Shown in pieces: positions 1 through 7,726 of a stretch of 64,000 bases of DNA. The stretch is taken from NCBI GenBank assembly GCA_040219275.1, contig JAVJSU010000007.1, positions 186,001 through 250,000 on the forward strand, given 5' to 3'. The notes beneath the pieces are model-generated. The model saw only the letters and a list, made by a program, of their open reading frames with translations, searched no databases and had not been told where the DNA came from. Positions within the stretch are counted from its first letter, which is position 1; each line of letters begins with the position of its first letter. Both the position numbers and the translations under genes were made by a program. The DNA is from JAVJSU01 sp040219275 (lineage in GTDB: Bacteria > Chloroflexota > Anaerolineae > Aggregatilineales > Phototrophicaceae).

Positions 1-390
1 TTTTTGACCATCATAAAAGCTAAACGAGAGCTTCTGATAATGGTCAAATAATTCGTTACGCATATCGCGTTCCATCTTCGCGCCCATCATATGCCCCTGA
101 TAGTCTATGAAGGTGTTACACGCTACCTGTATGACTACCAGCATAAACATAAACGCGCCCATCAGATAAATTTGATTGAGCGCGTCGGGCATATCGGTTC
201 CGAGGATGTTCTGGGTAATATAGCGTACACAAAGCGGAATGAGCAAGGTGATGGCGGAAAGCACAAATGCACAGGCAAGGTCAGTCAATAATAATCTCAG
301 ATAAGGTCTGTAATAGGATATAAATTTTCTGCTTCTAGAATTTTTGGAGAGGGGTTGTGGCGGAATTGCTATCGCCTTGGATGCCGTCAT
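1..390 (-). CDS. ABC exporter, N-terminal part (cut by left edge)
   Basis: The minus strand is open from an ATG at 390 to the window edge (130 codons). After a polar N-terminus come two hydrophobic stretches at about residues 33-55 and 75-92. They are followed by the MERDMRNELFDHYQKLSFSF segment, ending YDG, which is characteristic of the intracellular loop of type IV ABC exporters (MsbA/LmrA-like, fused membrane and ATPase domains). The ATPase half would lie to the left of the window. The substrate cannot be told. Residues 10-18 are encoded by DNA resembling a dispersed palindrome seen at 50.3 kb, so the N-terminus may be partly repeat-derived. Downstream starts are possible. Confidence 0.85.
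   Translation of the reverse strand, partial: MTASKAIAIPPQPLSKNSRSRKFISYYRPYLRLLLTDLACAFVLSAITLLIPLCVRYITQNILGTDMPDALNQIYLMGAFMFMLVVIQVACNTFIDYQGHMMGAKMERDMRNELFDHYQKLSFSFYDGQK
339..354. repeat. half-copy of the CCCCTCTCCAA palindrome
   Basis: The right arm, TTGGAGAGGGG, matches the right arm of the perfect hairpin at 50283-50307. It lies inside the 5' end of the ABC exporter reading frame. Confidence 0.4.
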
Positions 391-683
391 ACCTGTTACC
401 TGTAGTTGAATAAGCCACACCTATTCTATACGGGTCAGGAAGGTTCTTCAATAGGTAAAGTGGTTAAGGTGCGCTGATTGCTAGTCGTATAATAGACGTA
501 ATTTTTTCAGGAACTCATGTAAGAAAGAACTTTTTAGCGTTTCAGCTATCAGCAGTTCAGCTAAAAGTAGGTCGTCATGTGTAAAATGACCGCTTTTACT
601 GAGAAACTGACTCGCTGAATTGCTGACTAGCAATCAAGATAAGAAATAAGTTACATTTATGAAGATAAGGTCGCTTCTAAAAA

Positions 684-1460
684 TCAGCCGGATTTATTCA
701 ACCCATACATCACGCGCAGACCATCCAGCGTGAGGTTTGGGACGATTTTGTCGATCACTCCGGTATGTTTATCAAAATGTACGGCTAATCCACCTGTAGC
801 GATGACCTGCGTTTTGTCGGATGCCAGTTCACCTTTGATGCGCGTGACGATGCCTTCTACCAGCGACACATACCCCCAGAAGATACCCGATTGCATGGCG
901 TGAATCGTGTTGCGTCCGATGGGTGTTGGCGGGGGGACGAGTTCGACCTTATGCAATTTGGCGGCACGGCTAACAAGTGCATCGTGCGCCACGCCGATTC
1001 CCGGAGCGAGCGCACCGCCGATGTATTCGTTTTGCGCGGAAACCACGTCAAAGTTGGTCGATGTGCCGAAATCCACCACAATCGCCGGACCGCCGCCGTA
1101 TAAATTGACGACTGCCGAGGCATTGGCGATACGATCCGCGCCGGATTGCTCCGGTTGGTCGATGTTGATAACCACACCCGTGTTGATCGTGCTACTGACG
1201 ACAACCGGCTCCGTGTCAAAATAACGGCGAACAAGCTCGGTAAAGGTCATGGTTAAGGGCGGCACGACACAGCTAATAATCACGCCGTCGATTGCCTTAT
1301 AGCCCACATCGGCACTATTGAGGAAGTTCCGCACCAACACCGCGTATTCATCGGTGGTTTTATCGGTAACGGTTCGCGCCCGCCACGAAAGCGCCCACTC
1401 GTCGTTGCGCCATAATCCGAGCGTGATATTGGTATTGCCGATGTCGATAGCGAGGAGCAT
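684..1460 (-). CDS. coaX: Type III pantothenate kinase
   Basis: This enzyme phosphorylates pantothenate with ATP as the first step of coenzyme A synthesis in the cytoplasm. The 258 residues match the usual family length. The N-terminal phosphate-binding motif DIGNTN is at residues 6-11, GADR is near residue 107, and VDFGTSTNFD near 128 is the second ASKHA nucleotide-binding strand. The C-terminal VIATGG is the third. The type III form is known to resist feedback by CoA and does not require the bacterial type I fold. It starts at an ATG and appears to be a single gene with its own promoter. The upstream side holds the inverted-repeat unit at 1539-2021. Confidence 0.95.
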   Translation of the reverse strand: MLLAIDIGNTNITLGLWRNDEWALSWRARTVTDKTTDEYAVLVRNFLNSADVGYKAIDGVIISCVVPPLTMTFTELVRRYFDTEPVVVSSTINTGVVINIDQPEQSGADRIANASAVVNLYGGGPAIVVDFGTSTNFDVVSAQNEYIGGALAPGIGVAHDALVSRAAKLHKVELVPPPTPIGRNTIHAMQSGIFWGYVSLVEGIVTRIKGELASDKTQVIATGGLAVHFDKHTGVIDKIVPNLTLDGLRVMYGLNKSG

Positions 1461-1538
1461 TCGATTTAGCCTTTGTGCGTAAGTTTCTTCTATTTTATCA
1501 GCATTCCACTCTGCATAATATTCTACCTCTTAGAAATA

Positions 1539-1580
1539 AAACGCAGAGACGCAAAGAGCGCAGAGCAACGCAGAGAGAAG
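1539..1580 (+). repeat. CGCAGAG/CGCAAAG interspersed repeat, left arm
   Basis: This is a low-complexity run of CGCAGAG and CGCAAAG units. It is an inverted copy of the run at 1976-2021, and the two bracket the broken GxxExxY gene. Confidence 0.7.
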
Positions 1581-1599
1581 AATGGAGAAGATGGAATTT

Positions 1600-1975
1600 C
1601 TACAGACGATTGACGACCCGATGAATACCGTCTTTGACCATTTTTTAATTGAAATTGATAACCAATGCCAATTTTAAGCCGGACAATCGCAAGTACGTTA
1701 GCGCTTGTACTCCGTATACGGGATTATAATGTTCTACCGCTTTACATTCGACAATGACTTTTTCATCAACCAGAACGTCAAGCCGAAGAGATGTCGCTAA
1801 TTGATGCCCTTTGTATTGAATCGGCACAGCCTTCTGGCGCTCTACCCGACACCCCATGAGTCCTAATTCCCAGATGAGCGCCTCTTCAGTAGACGCTCTC
1901 TAGTAAGCCGGAGCCTAAAATGCGATGAACCTCAATGGATGCCGTGACAATTTTCCCACTGATAATATTTTCCAT
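1600..1975 (-). pseudogene. GxxExxY family protein (PD-(D/E)XK-like), frameshifted
   Basis: Read from the ATG at 1975, the first 29 codons give the family N-terminus (IVTASIEVHRILGSGLLESVY). One extra base after the TAC codon for Tyr then brings a TGA. Skipping that base restores EEALIWELGL and the rest of the family up to LALVINFN. There a TAA replaces one codon before KMVKDGIHRVVNRL, which ends at a TAG at 1600-1602. Joined, the pieces give about 124 residues, the family norm. The probable nuclease core LDVLVDEKVIVECKAVE (D, E-x-K) is intact. The function of the family is unknown. Two lesions make a sequencing error an unlikely explanation. Confidence 0.85.
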
Positions 1976-2021
1976 CGTTTTTCTCTGCGTTTCTTTGCGT
2001 TCCCTGCGTCTCTGCGTTTTG
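1976..2021 (-). repeat. CGCAGAG/CGCAAAG interspersed repeat, right arm
   Basis: On the minus strand this repeats the AACGCAGAGACGCA pattern seen on the plus strand at 1539-1580, so the two form an inverted pair around the GxxExxY remnant. It abuts the remnant's start codon directly. Confidence 0.7.
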
Positions 2022-2038
2022 TTTTCAATTCTATATCA

Positions 2039-3643
2039 TCAACGAAAGCCGACCCGATGCGCGTGGCGGACGAAGTCGAGATCAAGCACCTGATTGAGCA
2101 CATTTTCCGCGAGTGGTTCATCCAGAGTTAGCACGGTTAGCGTTTGTCCCCCCGGTTGGGCGCGTCCGGTTTGCCAGCTGGCGATATTCACGCCATTTTC
2201 CGCCAGCAATGACCCGACCTGACCGATCACACCGGGTTTGTCGTGGCTACCCATCAACAGCAGATCGCCTTCGGGTACGAAGTTCATTTTGTATTCGTTC
2301 ACCTGCACAATATGCGGTTCGCGGTGGTCAAGCAATGTGCCGGACATGATGATCTCTTCGCCATCTTCCAACGTCACCTGACACAGCACCAGATTGGTAT
2401 AATCGCCCGTTTTGAGTCCTTTGGTCTGCGTGACCTGAATCCCGCGCTGATTCGCCATCACCGGCGCGTTAATGTAGCTGACTGTTTCGCCAAGCATGGG
2501 CGTGAGCATCCCCTTGAGCAAGGCAACGGTCACGGGTTTGACCAGACCGGACATTTCCTCGCCGATAAGTTCCACCGCCACACGCCGCACCGGATTGCGT
2601 GCCAGAATATGCAGAAGCGTTCCCATGCGTTCGGCAAGCGTCAAATGTGGACGGATGGTATCAAAATTGACTCCCGGCAAAAAGGGCATGTTGATGACGT
2701 TGCGATAATCCGCCCCGCGCAGAGCATCCAATACCTGTTGCGTGATTTGGAGTGATAAATCCTGCGTCGCTTCGACTGTGTTATCCCCGATGTGGGGCGT
2801 GTGGATGACATTTTCCAAGCCGATCATTGGACTCTTATAGGGCGGTTCTTCGCTATACACATCCACCGCCGCCCCGCCCAGATAACCACTTTTTACAGCT
2901 TGCGCGACGGCACTTTCATCAATGGCGTTGCCGTGCGAGGTGTTGATGAGGCGTGCGCCCTGTTTCATCTGCCGGATACGCACTTCGTCGATAATATGCT
3001 GAGTCTCCCGCGTGGCAGGCACATGGACACTGACGAAATCACTGCGTCCGAGCAAATCCCGTAAGCCCATTAAAATCACGCGGTCATCATGAACCTGATC
3101 TTCGCTCAAATAAGGATCATACGCGAGGACATTCATGCCGAACGCCAACGCTCTCTGCGCGACAATCGACCCGACGCGCCCCAAGCCAACCAGACCGAGC
3201 GTTTTGCCTTCGAGTTGCGTGCCGGCTTGCTGTTTACGATCCATCAGCCAGTAGCCCTCGCGCATACTGTTGTGCGCTTGAATCAATCGGCGGCTGAGCG
3301 CAAGCATCAACGTAAAGGTGTGTTCTCCGGCGGCGACGGCGCTAATTCCGGGCGAGTTCATGACGATGATCCCCCGTGAGGTCGCTGTATCGAGGTCGAT
3401 TCCGCTTAATCCAGTGGACGGTCTGCCGATGACGGTTAATGTTGAAGCGTTCTCCAGCAAGGCGGCATCAATATGCACATCGTCGCGGGCGATGATGGCG
3501 TGTGCGTCTTTTATTCCTTCGCGCACGGCTTGCACGGAGGGGGTCACTTTGGTGACGGTCACATCATCCGCGCTTTGCAGGATAGCCATACTTTCGTCGG
3601 TCAAATCGGTGGCGACAAGGATGTTAAATTTGGTCAAGGTCAT
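2039..3643 (-). CDS. serA: D-3-phosphoglycerate dehydrogenase-like protein (SerA family)
   Basis: The 534 residues have the long type I SerA layout: a split 2-hydroxyacid dehydrogenase catalytic domain, a central NAD domain with GLVGLGRVGS near 146-155, an intervening ASB domain (about 315-450) and a C-terminal ACT domain (SHDKPGVIGQVGSLLAENG). The expected reaction is oxidation of 3-phosphoglycerate with NAD in serine synthesis. The catalytic His is present in HTPHIGDNT and the Glu in DVYSEEPP. The catalytic Arg of the NxxRG motif is replaced by His (NTSHGN). The frame is open further upstream, but the ATG at 3643 is where homology begins, and a longer start would run into the next gene. The serB-like gene lies 0.9 kb upstream on the same strand. 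Confidence 0.85.
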   Translation of the reverse strand: MTLTKFNILVATDLTDESMAILQSADDVTVTKVTPSVQAVREGIKDAHAIIARDDVHIDAALLENASTLTVIGRPSTGLSGIDLDTATSRGIIVMNSPGISAVAAGEHTFTLMLALSRRLIQAHNSMREGYWLMDRKQQAGTQLEGKTLGLVGLGRVGSIVAQRALAFGMNVLAYDPYLSEDQVHDDRVILMGLRDLLGRSDFVSVHVPATRETQHIIDEVRIRQMKQGARLINTSHGNAIDESAVAQAVKSGYLGGAAVDVYSEEPPYKSPMIGLENVIHTPHIGDNTVEATQDLSLQITQQVLDALRGADYRNVINMPFLPGVNFDTIRPHLTLAERMGTLLHILARNPVRRVAVELIGEEMSGLVKPVTVALLKGMLTPMLGETVSYINAPVMANQRGIQVTQTKGLKTGDYTNLVLCQVTLEDGEEIIMSGTLLDHREPHIVQVNEYKMNFVPEGDLLLMGSHDKPGVIGQVGSLLAENGVNIASWQTGRAQPGGQTLTVLTLDEPLAENVLNQVLDLDFVRHAHRVGFR

Positions 3644-3713
3644 GTCCTTTTTGGGTCTTATCTCTAGTATTGCATCTCTTGGAAAAGGGTCTTGAATATG
3701 CTTTTCTGTTGCC

Positions 3714-4376
3714 CTATCCCTTGAGCTTCGCCAGCACCTCATGCAGACTGCTGAACACATGCGGCGTGATGCCCTCGAATTTATCCGGTGTGCTGTGGGT
3801 GGGATCAGGCACGGCGTAGCAGGTCATGCCCGCGGCGACTGCGGCGCGTGACCCGTTCGGGCTGTCTTCCAGCGCGAGGCACTCCGCCGGATCAAATCCA
3901 AGCGTTTTTACGGCACGCAAATAGACATCCGGTGCAGGTTTGCCGCGTGCGTCATCATCCGCAGAGAAGCGATTGGCAAACGACGTGTCCCAGCCCATCG
4001 CGCCGATGGTCGCGTCAATGATGGACATCGGCGAACTCGACGCAATCGCACACGGAATATCCTGCGCTCGCACATACTCGATCATTTCCTGCGCGCCGGG
4101 TTGTGCGTTCACCTCTTTCGGGATCAAGTCCATCATCCGCGTGTTGAGGTCTTCAACCAAGGCTTCGAGGGACTCTTCAAACTGATAAATATCTTTGATT
4201 TTCTGCATAAATTCATCCAGCCGCAAGCCGATGATCTGTTCGCGGACATCGTCAGTATAGACGCGTCCGCGCACAGCGATGAGTTGTTCTTCTGCGATCT
4301 GCCAGACCTTCTCGGAATCGACCAGTAAGCCGTCCATGTCGAAGATAATTGCTTGAAAAGTGGGTTTTGTCGTCAT
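3714..4376 (-). CDS. HAD-IA family phosphatase (beta-phosphoglucomutase-like)
   Basis: This is a 220-residue haloacid-dehalogenase superfamily hydrolase. The nucleophile motif is FDMDGLLVDSE at residues 11-21. A helical cap follows, then the motif II serine in IASSSP, a lysine in GKPAPDVY and the metal-binding acidic pair in LALEDSPNG. This pattern fits sugar-phosphate or nucleotide phosphatases and beta-phosphoglucomutases. The substrate cannot be assigned from sequence. It lies between the serB-like and serA-like genes on the same strand, 70 bases upstream of serA, so it may be co-transcribed with the serine genes. Confidence 0.85.
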   Translation of the reverse strand: MTTKPTFQAIIFDMDGLLVDSEKVWQIAEEQLIAVRGRVYTDDVREQIIGLRLDEFMQKIKDIYQFEESLEALVEDLNTRMMDLIPKEVNAQPGAQEMIEYVRAQDIPCAIASSSPMSIIDATIGAMGWDTSFANRFSADDDARGKPAPDVYLRAVKTLGFDPAECLALEDSPNGSRAAVAAGMTCYAVPDPTHSTPDKFEGITPHVFSSLHEVLAKLKG

Positions 4377-4455
4377 ATGTGGATAGTTTCCTTGTGTGGG
4401 TTATAGCGATCCGTTCATCGCATCGTTTTTATCGCCAATATTAAACATTTTCGTA

Positions 4456-4478
4456 GGGGCGAATTGCCAGTTCGCCCT
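4456..4478. repeat. palindrome related to the GGGCGACCT family
   Basis: GGGCGAA and TTCGCCC arms (4457-4463 and 4471-4477) with a 7-base loop sit between the two phosphatase genes. The flanking TAG and CCCTA bases are those of the GGGCGACCT elements, but the arms are changed. It could act as a weak transcription stop between the two genes. Confidence 0.5.
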
Positions 4479-4512
4479 CTGATAGTCTGCCAGATCGCCC
4501 GAATAGTAGCGT

Positions 4513-5373
4513 CTATTCTTGCTGTGTGTCGCCATTAAAAGCGTGTTCAAACGTTTCGCGCAGACTGTCCGCTGTGAAAGTCAGGTCTTTGCCATGCCAC
4601 AGCGTCAACCCTTTATCAAAGATGGCTTGATGCGGTGTGTCGATAACGCGTGCATAACCCGCTGGACCTGCCGCAAGCGGTAAGATGGGTGCGAGGGATT
4701 CGCTGTGGATAAAGGCTTCTGATTCTTTGAGCACTTTTTCCCGTGCAACCACACCGCCAAACCCCACGAACAAATCCACCACTTCACGCGTGGCGAGATC
4801 AGAGGAGCCGTCGCCGACCATGAGCCTGCGCCCGTGCTTGCCGTGCGACAATTGACGGATAATTTCTGGCTTGCCGCTGGTTACGGTGAGTGGACCTTCG
4901 TTGTAATCCAGATAGGTTTGCTTATGTTGGGTTTGCGGCTCATGATAATGCCACCATTCGCCGGAAAGTTCGTTATATTCAAGCTCTACAGCGCGGATGT
5001 TCTCTGGCGCGACACCGAGACGCTTGCCAAACCCTTTGACCGGCTCCGCCAACCCACCGCTGATGATAAACACCTCTTTATTCAAGAAGCGTAAAGCATC
5101 CAGCACCGCCTGTACATCCGGCACGATGGTTTCCCAATAGCGTTCTTCGATGGCTTTCAGTTGCCCGCGTGTGGGGCGGATCGCCCGCAGGCGCTTACCG
5201 TATACTTCTGCGAGATCAAGGTCGCCGTCCATCGCCTTCTGCGTGAGCAAGCCGACGCGTAACTCTTTGCCTTTGAGTTTTGCCAGTTCGTCAATGCCTT
5301 CAATCGTAGAAAGCGTGCTATCACAATCGAAGAAGATGAGGTCGAAGCTCGTCCAGCGTGTATCATCTGTCAT
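4513..5373 (-). CDS. serB: Phosphoserine phosphatase-like HAD-IB protein
   Basis: The protein has about 286 residues. The FFDCDSTLSTIEGIDELA motif at the N-terminus is the SerB-type nucleophile signature (DxDST with a following Glu). The serine of motif II is in IISGGLAEPV, the lysine in SGKPEII, and the Mg-binding acidic motif is VGDGSSD. All four HAD motifs are intact. The expected reaction is hydrolysis of O-phosphoserine to serine, the last step after SerA. The neighbouring serA-like gene supports this. The C-terminal region beyond residue 210 is longer than in short SerB proteins. The start is uncertain between the ATG at 5382 and the one at 5373, because no clear ribosome site decides it. 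Confidence 0.8.
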   Translation of the reverse strand: MTDDTRWTSFDLIFFDCDSTLSTIEGIDELAKLKGKELRVGLLTQKAMDGDLDLAEVYGKRLRAIRPTRGQLKAIEERYWETIVPDVQAVLDALRFLNKEVFIISGGLAEPVKGFGKRLGVAPENIRAVELEYNELSGEWWHYHEPQTQHKQTYLDYNEGPLTVTSGKPEIIRQLSHGKHGRRLMVGDGSSDLATREVVDLFVGFGGVVAREKVLKESEAFIHSESLAPILPLAAGPAGYARVIDTPHQAIFDKGLTLWHGKDLTFTADSLRETFEHAFNGDTQQE

Positions 5374-5471
5374 GGGGATCATCCCGTACTTATTTTCGGT
5401 GTGTCTATGCGTTAACTAACCATCGCTAACAACCCGCGAATTATACCCGTCACCCGTCGAATTGTGCAGGC

Positions 5472-5480
5472 TGTTATGAT
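5472..5480 (+). promoter_or_regulatory. extended -10 element (TGTTATGAT)
   Basis: TGn followed by TATGAT lies 71 bases before the thioesterase start. The same nine bases precede the Hsp70-like gene and cspA. There is no good -35 box at 17 bases, which fits the extended -10 class. Confidence 0.35.
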
Positions 5481-5550
5481 ACGCTACAGTATCTTCGGCA
5501 ATTATGAACGATTAGTCTTTGTCCACTGTGCATAGAAAGGCGTGTCTCTT

Positions 5551-6048
5551 ATGCGATTCGACCCCATTCCGCTAGATGTTTTGCAAGCACTCCCCAGAAC
5601 CACCGACTCCAACATACCGGAGTCTTACATGGATGAAATGGGACACATGAACATTCAATATTATGTGCACATTTTTAATCGCGCCGCGTGGGGATTGTTC
5701 GATTGGTTGGATATGGGGCTTGAGGCGTTTCAGAAAATTGATGGTGGAATGTTCGCGCTGGAGCAACACATTCGCTATGTCGCCGAGGTGCATGTGGGGG
5801 AGCAGGTGGTCGTGCATAGTCGCTTGTTGGGTATGAGCGCCAAACGTTTGCATTTTATGCACTTTATGCTGAACGACTCGACGGGTAAACTCGCCGCTAC
5901 GTTTGAGGTTTTAGCCTCCTATGCGGATTTATCCGCCCGCCGTACCGCGCCATTCCCTGTGCAATTTGCGGATAATCTGCAACAAAAATTGGCGTTGCAT
6001 CAGGCATTAGATTGGGATGCGCCGGTATGCGGGGTGCTACATCCATAA
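5551..6048 (+). CDS. Hotdog-fold acyl-CoA thioesterase
   Basis: This is a 165-residue protein of the 4-hydroxybenzoyl-CoA/YbgC thioesterase type. The motif DEMGHMNIQYYVHIFNRA is the family's D-xx-GH-x-N-xx-Y signature, with the catalytic Asp and the helix that faces the thioester. The beta-strand GEQVVVHSRLLGMSAKRLHF follows as expected. It probably hydrolyses acyl-CoA esters, and the beta-oxidation genes elsewhere in the window are a plausible context. The ATG at 5551 is preferred because GAAAGG lies 10 bases before it. The GTG at 5542 is too close to that site. It is a single gene, divergent from serB. Confidence 0.8.
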   Translation: MRFDPIPLDVLQALPRTTDSNIPESYMDEMGHMNIQYYVHIFNRAAWGLFDWLDMGLEAFQKIDGGMFALEQHIRYVAEVHVGEQVVVHSRLLGMSAKRLHFMHFMLNDSTGKLAATFEVLASYADLSARRTAPFPVQFADNLQQKLALHQALDWDAPVCGVLHP

Positions 6049-6092
6049 GTGCGCCATAAATGCGCCACCCTCACAGCCGATGTGAAATCCGG

Positions 6093-6098
6093 TATAAT
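6093..6098 (+). promoter_or_regulatory. -10 box (TATAAT) upstream of the lipoprotein gene
   Basis: A consensus TATAAT lies 67 bases before the start at 6166. The -35 region (CTCACA at 17 bases) is poor. Confidence 0.35.
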
Positions 6099-6165
6099 GC
6101 CTACGTGAACATTTGACTTAGACTGTTGCGAACGCCCATTCAACGCGTTCGTGACCGAGGTTCTT

Positions 6166-7512
6166 ATGCGACTAATTTTCTACAAGCGACGCGCCACCTT
6201 TTTATGCCTGTCTGCACTCGCGGTATTGCTCGCGGGATGCGGGCTTTCTTCAAATGGCGACACTGATTCTTTGCCCACCGCGACAGTTCCCGCGCCTACA
6301 GCAACCGCCTTGCCGGTATCACAATCTACCCTTGCGCCGGAAGTGGACGAACCGCCGTTGCCGGATGAGCGGACACTCGTCATCTGGTGGCCCGAATTGT
6401 TACCCGTGACGGACACGCTACAAAGCCAGTTACAGGATTTTAGCGTGACGGAAGAAAGTGGCATTGAGATTGATTTTCGCTTGAAGCGCGTTGGTGATCT
6501 GGGCGGAATCATGTCCACGTTGCGAACCGGAATCACGATTGCGCCGGATGCGATGCCCGATGTCACCTTGATGCGCCGTGAGGATTTGATTATCGCCGCG
6601 GGGCAGGGCTTAATTCAACCGCTCGAAGGGGTGACCTCTGTATCAAGTTCGGTCATCGGCGGCTTATACGATATTGCGCTCACGCTCGGTCAGTATGATG
6701 ACTCGCTCTATGGGCTGACGTATATCCTGAGCGCCTTGCACGGTGCGTATTTACCGACTCCTGAAAATGACATTGGCGAGGCGACATTGGGCTGGTCATT
6801 CGAGGATGTGCTAGAGCGTGATATGCCTTTTACCTTTCCTGCGGGGCGGCAACTGGGCGTAAACGAAACCTTTCTCCTGCAATATTTGAACGCGGGCGGC
6901 ACACCACCGGACGAATCCGGCGCGATGACGCTGAACACCGATGCCCTCTTAACGATATTGACCTTTTACGAAGAGGCGGCACAGTCGGGCATTGTTGACG
7001 ATACCGTGTTTGAATTTTCGTCGCCGTCAGACTATCAATCGAGCTTATCGAGTGGCGTGCTGACCAGTGCAGTTGTGCGCTCCAGCCAATTTCTGAGTTT
7101 GCGAGAAGAGGGCGAAGATTGGCAACTCGCACCGATCCCTACCGTAAATGGAGATGCCGTTTCCCTGGTGGATGGGTGGATGTGGGTGATTGTCGCCAAC
7201 ACGCCGGAACAGCAAGATACCGCCGTGCGCTTCCTCAATTGGATGATGGATGTGGAACGTCAGCGGCAATATGCAGAAAGCGCCCAACGCTTACCGTCGC
7301 AAATTCTGGCGTTACGCAACATGGATCGCAATTTGTTGGAAACGGCGCTGATGGATGAATTGATTACCAATAGTATTGCAGTGATGCCACAGACATCCGG
7401 CAATGCGCTGACCCGCGCCATGCAAAACGCGCTGATTTCAGTCGTGCGCGGGGATCGCTCCGCACAGCAAGCCACGCAGGATGTGATTGATATTGTGGGC
7501 GTGTCGGAGTAA
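6166..7512 (+). CDS. Extracellular solute-binding lipoprotein (family 1)
   Basis: The protein has 448 residues. The N-terminus has basic residues, a hydrophobic stretch and the lipobox LLAGC near residue 25, so it should be lipid-anchored outside the membrane. A Pro/Thr/Ala-rich linker leads to a carbohydrate-type solute-binding domain that begins TLVIWWPELL, typical of family 1 binding proteins. No ABC permease or ATPase gene accompanies it, which is unusual for a transport component, and it may pair with a remote transporter or serve as a sensor. The ATG at 6166 is chosen because GAGG lies five bases upstream. A GTG at 6151 is also in frame. Confidence 0.85.
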   Translation: MRLIFYKRRATFLCLSALAVLLAGCGLSSNGDTDSLPTATVPAPTATALPVSQSTLAPEVDEPPLPDERTLVIWWPELLPVTDTLQSQLQDFSVTEESGIEIDFRLKRVGDLGGIMSTLRTGITIAPDAMPDVTLMRREDLIIAAGQGLIQPLEGVTSVSSSVIGGLYDIALTLGQYDDSLYGLTYILSALHGAYLPTPENDIGEATLGWSFEDVLERDMPFTFPAGRQLGVNETFLLQYLNAGGTPPDESGAMTLNTDALLTILTFYEEAAQSGIVDDTVFEFSSPSDYQSSLSSGVLTSAVVRSSQFLSLREEGEDWQLAPIPTVNGDAVSLVDGWMWVIVANTPEQQDTAVRFLNWMMDVERQRQYAESAQRLPSQILALRNMDRNLLETALMDELITNSIAVMPQTSGNALTRAMQNALISVVRGDRSAQQATQDVIDIVGVSE

Positions 7513-7558
7513 ATAAACGCTTCGGGGATTTTCAACTACTGATAACACCAAAACAAAA

Positions 7559-7591
7559 AAACGCCACAGGCATATTGCGCTTGTGGCGTTT
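7559..7591. terminator. Rho-independent terminator after the solute-binding gene
   Basis: AAACGCCACA (7559-7568) pairs with TGTGGCGTTT (7582-7591). An A-run lies on the left and a T-rich stretch on the right, so it could work in both directions. Confidence 0.75.
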
Positions 7592-7676
7592 ACTTTACTG
7601 TCCTCATTATAAAAAATTTGTTCGACAAAATCAATCCTCCATAGGCACTATTTCCCTCAAAATTATTTTAATGATA

Positions 7677-7685
7677 TGTTATGAT
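7677..7685 (+). promoter_or_regulatory. extended -10 element (TGTTATGAT)
   Basis: This is the same nine-base element seen before the thioesterase and cspA. It lies about 42 bases before the start of the Hsp70-like gene. Confidence 0.4.
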
Positions 7686-7726
7686 GTGCGGTCTCATTTG
7701 TCCCTTTGCCCGGAGAGCAAATTTTT

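Noticed and set aside
391..683. A regulatory RNA or gene between the exporter and coaX
   Set aside because: The region has short AGCAGTTCAGC-type repeats but no consistent hairpin, reading frame or known motif.
3644..3760. A longer N-terminus for the SerA-like protein
   Set aside because: The extra 39 residues have no family similarity and would overlap the end of the upstream phosphatase gene; the ATG at 3643 begins the domain.
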